Part shown: positions 7,092-9,852 of the stretch, in pieces
Position numbering within the stretch: position 1 is the stretch's first letter
Layout of the letters: each line of letters starts with the position of its first letter
Assembly (NCBI GenBank): GCA_026713205.1
Contig: JAPOOY010000160.1
Location: 1-9,852, forward strand
Direction of reading: 5' to 3'
DNA: 9,852 bases
Source of the DNA: Bdellovibrionales bacterium
GTDB lineage: Bacteria > Bdellovibrionota > Bdellovibrionia > Bdellovibrionales > UBA1609
Made by a program: the position numbers and the translations under genes
Notes under the pieces: model-generated
What the model was told of the DNA's origin: nothing
The model's database searches: none
Seen by the model: only the letters and a program-made list of their open reading frames with translations

Positions 7092-7120
7092 CTATTAAAT
7101 GAAGTCCTCTTTTCATTCAA
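7092..7120 (-). promoter_or_regulatory. candidate promoter of bcp
   Basis: On the minus strand TTGAAT (7120-7115) and TAATAG (7097-7092) are separated by 17 bases. This would give a leader of roughly 70 bases that contains the terminator-like hairpin. Confidence 0.4.
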
Positions 7121-7224
7121 AAATCTTCAAATTTCTATTCAAAGATGACCAGCCATTAGGATCAAAAGCTGACAATCTCTCCTTCATAAAACCTAATTTC
7201 ATACAAAATATCAATGAAAAAATC

Positions 7225-7253
7225 TTGAAACTTCCTCTCTAATTCATTAAACT
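7225..7253 (+). promoter_or_regulatory. candidate promoter of hpt
   Basis: TTGAAA (7225-7230) and TAAACT (7248-7253) are separated by exactly 17 bases. The start would fall near 7260, leaving a very short leader of about 18 bases without a Shine-Dalgarno sequence. Confidence 0.45.
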
Positions 7254-7277
7254 GATTTTTTTACTTATTGAAAACCC

Positions 7278-7799
7278 ATGAAAACCTCTCTGTTATTTTC
7301 TGAAAAACAAATTGAAGCCCAAGTGGCGGAATTGGCAAAACAAATCAATCTGAAATATGGTACGGAAGAGGTGATAGCCGTGGGCATCCTGAAAGGATGC
7401 TTTGTCTTTTTCTCCGATTTGATAAAACATCTCACAACCAGTACGATCTGTGATTTTTGTTCTGTTTCTTTCTATGGACAATCCATAAGAGCCAAACAAA
7501 CAGCCAGCCTGTCTTTGAATATGTCACAACCTATTCAAGACAAGCATATTCTGCTCATAGACTGCATAGCTGATCACGGATATTCCCTGAAGCACATGCA
7601 AGATCACATCCTAAGACACAAACCGAAATCCCTCACTTCCGTTGTTTTAATATCAAAACCGGAAGCGCATAAAACCGCTTCCATTGATTTTTCCGGCTTT
7701 AGGGTGGATCAGGATGTGTTTGTTGTGGGATATGGAATAGACTACAAGGAAGAGGGAAGATCTCTCCCTTATCTGGCTCAATTAGAAGATTTAAACTAA
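7278..7799 (+). CDS. hpt: hypoxanthine (guanine) phosphoribosyltransferase, with a diverged PRPP loop
   Basis: This 173-residue type I phosphoribosyltransferase would salvage hypoxanthine or guanine to IMP or GMP with PRPP. The PPi loop GILKGCFVFFSDLIK (36-50) and the C-terminal VVGYGIDYKEEGRSLPYL (149-166) match the Hpt family, and KPEAHKTASIDFSGFRVDQD (127-146) fits the purine-binding side. The PRPP motif is altered: ILLIDCIADHGYSL (91-104) stands where the family has roughly V-E-D-I-x-D-[ST]-G. The general-base Asp99 and Gly101 remain, but the E-D pair is Asp95-Cys96 and the [ST] is His100. The loop after FYGQ (65-68) also lacks the usual Ser-x-Gly. The gene has its own promoter and no clear ribosome site. 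The family is firm; activity and purine preference are less sure. Confidence 0.87.
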   Translation: MKTSLLFSEKQIEAQVAELAKQINLKYGTEEVIAVGILKGCFVFFSDLIKHLTTSTICDFCSVSFYGQSIRAKQTASLSLNMSQPIQDKHILLIDCIADHGYSLKHMQDHILRHKPKSLTSVVLISKPEAHKTASIDFSGFRVDQDVFVVGYGIDYKEEGRSLPYLAQLEDLN

Positions 7800-7800
7800 A

Positions 7801-7840
7801 TATACCGATTGTATTTGAAATTTCAAACCCGACCGGTATA
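7801..7840. repeat. 40-bp dyad immediately after hpt
   Basis: Outer arms tataccg (7801-7807) and cggtata (7834-7840) and a central perfect 14-bp palindrome tttgaaatttcaaa (7814-7827) share one centre, with 6-base unpaired spacers on both sides. It starts one base after the hpt stop codon. There is no T run, so it is not a standard terminator. A protein-binding site or 3' end stem are both possible. Confidence 0.55.
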
Positions 7841-7870
7841 AATGGAAAGAATACAAAACCTCTATCTCAA

Positions 7871-7892
7871 CAAAAAACCCGAAAATTCGGGG
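7871..7892 (-). terminator. minus-strand intrinsic terminator-like hairpin with no known upstream gene
   Basis: On the minus strand CCCGAA (7891-7886), a 2-base centre and TTCGGG (7883-7878) form a perfect 14-base stem-loop followed directly by six T (7877-7872). No minus-strand gene ends here: epmA ends at 8528 beyond the + strand HU gene. Confidence 0.45.
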
Positions 7893-8042
7893 ATTATATA
7901 CCTGATGCCGCAAATAAAAGAAACACAAAGCTTTGAAGGCAAAAGGAAGTGATCCCCATTGAACTTGCTTTTAAGAAACTATAATTTGACTTAAATCCCC
8001 TTTTCTTAAATGCGGCTTTAAGTATATAATTCCCGAAAATTC
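7881..8042. repeat. 31-base imperfect inverted repeat pair around a 100-base loop
   Basis: Bases 7881-7911 and 8012-8042 are reverse complements at 25 of 31 positions. The best conserved parts are gcggc, tatataat and cccgaa. The 100-base centre has no open frame. It may be a degenerate palindromic element or a structured transcript. Confidence 0.6.
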
Positions 8043-8086
8043 AAACCCAATTAGTAAAGACTTGTTAAATTAGCCTCACTTTTTGC

Positions 8087-8114
8087 TTGATTCTTCAGGA
8101 ATATGAACTAAAAT
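8087..8114 (+). promoter_or_regulatory. candidate promoter of the HU/IHF gene
   Basis: TTGATT (8087-8092) and TAAAAT (8109-8114) are separated by 16 bases. The leader would be about 75 bases and contains a GGAATT-AA-AATTCC dyad (8127-8140) that could be an operator. Confidence 0.35.
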
Positions 8115-8197
8115 TTAGAGAAGATGGGAATTAAAATTCCATGAACTCAAATTAAAAGAGTTTCTGAAATACAGAGACAGGCCACTCAAAGGATAGT

Positions 8198-8494
8198 ATG
8201 AAGCAAATCTCTTCTCAACTGTATAATAAATCCCAGTTTGCACAAAATTTAGCGGATAAATACAATCTCCCATTAAAAACAGCGGAAACAGTTCTAAAAA
8301 CAGTATTTGATGAAATGACCGCAGCTCTTCTTAGGGGGCAAAGAGTGGAAATTAGAAACTTTGGATCCTTTGCGGTTAAAAAATATAAAGGTTATAAAGG
8401 GCGAAATCCAAAAAGCAAACAATCTATTCGTGTGAAGCCTAAAAAAATCCCTGTTTTTAAATCTGGAAAAATTAAAGGCCTTATCAATCTGTAA
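8198..8494 (+). CDS. HU/IHF-family DNA-bending protein
   Basis: This 98-residue nucleoid protein dimerises and bends DNA through two beta-ribbon arms. Residues 10-45 form the helical dimerisation part (NKSQFAQNLADKYNLPLKTA onward). RVEIRNFGSFAVKKYKGYKG (49-68) is the family signature. GRNPKS (68-73) carries the intercalating proline at the arm tip, and VKPKKIPVFKSGK (79-91) is the return strand. The EIRNFGSF and GRNPK forms are closer to IHF-type proteins than to classical HU, so no subunit symbol is given. About eight residues precede the usual N-terminus. AAGGA lies 5 bases before the ATG. A strong terminator follows. It stands alone and converges on epmA. Confidence 0.92.
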   Translation: MKQISSQLYNKSQFAQNLADKYNLPLKTAETVLKTVFDEMTAALLRGQRVEIRNFGSFAVKKYKGYKGRNPKSKQSIRVKPKKIPVFKSGKIKGLINL

Positions 8495-8527
8495 AATAAA
8501 ATGTCATTTCTGTAATGATGAATAGTC

Positions 8528-9748
8528 TTAAGGAAATACTTTAAAAAAAGTGATTTCCTTTTTTTTACAAGGAGCGGCAAAGAGACGATCCAAACCCAGA
8601 GCAATACCGGAACAGGGAGGCATCCCTTTTGTTTTCATTAAATGCAAAAGCTCTTTATCTTCCGGAACACCATCACTTCTTTGCTGTAAGTGCTGTTGAA
8701 ACAACCGTCCCTGCTCCACAGGATCTGTCACCTCATAAAATGCGTTGGCTAATTCAAATCCTCTCCAATATAATTCAAAACGATCCGCCCAGCCTCTCTC
8801 ATTTTGCCTGGAAAACCCTCTGAGACATAGAGGATAATCCTTTACAATCAAGGGAATTTCCTCAGAAAAGCAAGGTTCTATTTTATTTAAAAATAAAAGA
8901 TGAAAAAAATCCTCCCAAGTTCCGTTATGGGAATAAGGAATTTGACACTTATCCAAGAGATGAATTAGATCTTCCTTGCTGGTTTCCGGTCTTAATTGAA
9001 AATTGAGATATTTAAAAAAAAGATCCGAAACAGTGTGTATCTCCGCGGATTTTAAATGACCTTTAAAGAAAATCTCCCGGCTTAAATATTTTAAAAGAGT
9101 TTCAATCTCTTCCATCAGTTGTTCTAAGGGAAAAAAAGCCCGATACCATTCCAACATATAAAATTCAGGAAGATGACTGCGGCTTAACTCTCCGTTCCTA
9201 AAACATTTTTTAATTTCAAAAATATCCGTCCACCCCTGACACAACAGTTTTTTCAGATTCATTTCAGGGCTTGTGGGTAAAAAACGAATTTGTTTTTTCT
9301 TATTCGGCAAAACCCATTCTGTTTCAAAAGGAGATAAATGGGGTTCGGTCCCGGGAGACTCTACCAATGAAGGAGTTTCCACCAAACTCATGCCCTGAGA
9401 GATAAAAAAATCTTTTATGGAAATTAAGAAATGATTCCAGTTTTCCTGATCCTTCACAAGAGAAGGTGTTTTTTCCTCCGGTTCAAAACCACTGCATAAT
9501 TTTTTCCAGCTTTTCAATTGATATCTCTTTTTGATTTTTATAATCTTTGCGCAAATCCAATCTCCCTGTTGCAGGAAAGACATTTGATGGGTTTGATTTA
9601 TATCCCTTTCACAAATCAGCCGACATCCCTGGGAATGAAGCTCAAATTCTCCATTAGATTTTGAGACAAACAAACCTGCCACCAGGCAAGGAAATACAGG
9701 GTTCTTCTCCTGAAAAAATCGCATTAAGGTATATATGGGTTCACTCAT
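8528..9748 (-). CDS. epmA: EF-P lysine lysyltransferase EpmA-type class II synthetase, with N-terminal extension
   Basis: The 406-residue protein is a class II lysyl-tRNA synthetase-like enzyme. EpmA (PoxA/GenX) attaches beta-lysine to a conserved lysine of elongation factor P. Motif 1 lies in VETPSLVESPGTEPHLSPFE (123-142). PTSPEMNLKKLL (158-169) is followed by motif 2, FRNGELSRSHLPEFYMLEWY (183-202). RFELYWRGFELANAFYEVTD (323-342) matches the substrate pocket block, and motif 3 is GIALGLDRLF (381-390). Known EpmA proteins are about 325 residues and start near the catalytic core. Here about 100 extra residues come first, with VAGLFVSKSNGEFELHSQG (23-41) and GDWICAKIIKIKKRYQLKSW (62-81), possibly a reduced OB-like barrel. 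A full LysRS is unlikely because it would be near 500 residues. GTGAGG precedes the ATG. efp and epmB are not in the window. Confidence 0.87.
   Translation of the reverse strand: MSEPIYTLMRFFQEKNPVFPCLVAGLFVSKSNGEFELHSQGCRLICERDINQTHQMSFLQQGDWICAKIIKIKKRYQLKSWKKLCSGFEPEEKTPSLVKDQENWNHFLISIKDFFISQGMSLVETPSLVESPGTEPHLSPFETEWVLPNKKKQIRFLPTSPEMNLKKLLCQGWTDIFEIKKCFRNGELSRSHLPEFYMLEWYRAFFPLEQLMEEIETLLKYLSREIFFKGHLKSAEIHTVSDLFFKYLNFQLRPETSKEDLIHLLDKCQIPYSHNGTWEDFFHLLFLNKIEPCFSEEIPLIVKDYPLCLRGFSRQNERGWADRFELYWRGFELANAFYEVTDPVEQGRLFQQHLQQRSDGVPEDKELLHLMKTKGMPPCSGIALGLDRLFAAPCKKKEITFFKVFP
8530..8566 (+). terminator. intrinsic terminator of the HU/IHF gene, inside the epmA 3' end
   Basis: On the plus strand AAGGAAAT-ACTTT (8530-8542), a short A-rich loop and AAAGTGATTTCC (8547-8558) pair with one bulge, followed by eight T (8559-8566). 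It starts 36 bases after the HU stop codon and lies within the last codons of the convergent epmA (encoding KKKEITFFKVFP). Confidence 0.7.
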
Positions 9749-9769
9749 AACAACCTCACAGAGAATTCT

Positions 9770-9798
9770 AAGATACAGACTTGCTCTTCAGGAGACAA
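9770..9798 (-). promoter_or_regulatory. candidate promoter of epmA
   Basis: On the minus strand TTGTCT (9798-9793) and TATCTT (9775-9770) are separated by 17 bases, which would start transcription about 15 bases before the epmA ATG. It begins only 8 bases from the end of the right-hand repeat. Confidence 0.35.
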
Positions 9799-9805
9799 TA
9801 ATATA

Positions 9806-9852
9806 CTCCTCTGGTTTGAAAATTTCCGGTTTTTCATAAGAAAAAATGCTTA
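9806..9852 (-). repeat. 47-bp interspersed repeat, right copy, inverted and cut by the window end
   Basis: Read on the minus strand this matches 111-157 with 3 mismatches in 47. Its frame reads SIFSYEKPEIFKPEEYIIVS and stops at the TGA at 9790-9788. It could be the last codons of a minus-strand gene lying beyond the window, or a non-coding repeat. The true length cannot be seen because the match reaches the last base. Confidence 0.65.

Larger units (their letters stand above)
7800..8197. other. 398-bp gap between hpt and HU, rich in inverted repeats
   Basis: No convincing gene is present. The longest notable frame is 36 codons from an ATG at 7842 to a TGA at 7950-7952 (MERIQNLYLNKKPENSGIIY at its start), without a ribosome site. 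The stretch holds a 40-bp dyad (7801-7840), a minus-strand terminator-like hairpin (7871-7892), a pair of 31-base inverted arms (7881-7911 and 8012-8042) and a candidate HU promoter at 8087-8114. Confidence 0.6.

Overview
The window is AT-rich bacterial chromosomal DNA holding nine recognisable genes. All are ordinary housekeeping or envelope genes of a Gram-negative bacterium: a TolB-type periplasmic propeller, DusB, FtsI, FtsL, RsmH, a Bcp/PrxQ peroxiredoxin, a hypoxanthine phosphoribosyltransferase, an HU/IHF-family protein and an EpmA-type lysyl-tRNA synthetase paralogue. A TolB with a signal peptide points to an outer membrane. The FtsI ends in a PASTA domain, which fits deltaproteobacterial or Bdellovibrio-like lineages better than enterobacteria. 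This placement is inferred from family resemblance only.

Layout. Bases 1-308 hold a 95-bp palindromic element and a short repeat, then a promoter for tolB-dusB on the + strand (309-2788), two genes that overlap by 19 bases. They converge on rsmH-ftsL-ftsI, a piece of the dcw division and cell-wall cluster read on the - strand (6376 to 2930). A 19-bp perfect inverted repeat lies between the two convergent units. Upstream of rsmH and on the same strand lies bcp (7012-6545). It is divergent from hpt (7278-7799, +), and the 265-bp region between them carries a candidate promoter for each. A 398-bp gap rich in inverted repeats follows, then the HU/IHF gene (8198-8494, +). HU converges on epmA (9748-8528, -), and its intrinsic terminator lies inside the last codons of epmA.

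How the genes relate. RsmH, FtsL and FtsI belong to the conserved division cluster, but mraZ is absent in front and murE and its usual followers are absent behind, so the cluster is broken. TolB belongs to the Tol-Pal envelope system, whose other members are not here. DusB, RsmH and EpmA act on the translation machinery (tRNA, 16S rRNA and probably EF-P).

The unusual content is between the genes. At least four dyad elements fill the gaps: 1-95, 2837-2922, 4908-5028 and 7881-8042, and there is a further 40-bp dyad directly after hpt. A 47-bp sequence occurs near the left end and, inverted, at the extreme right end with 3 mismatches. Base 1 is exactly the first base of a perfect terminal repeat. 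Both observations suggest that this window is an assembly contig, or a segment, bounded by multicopy repeats. I see no complete novel system. No tRNA, rRNA, CRISPR array or transposase gene was seen.
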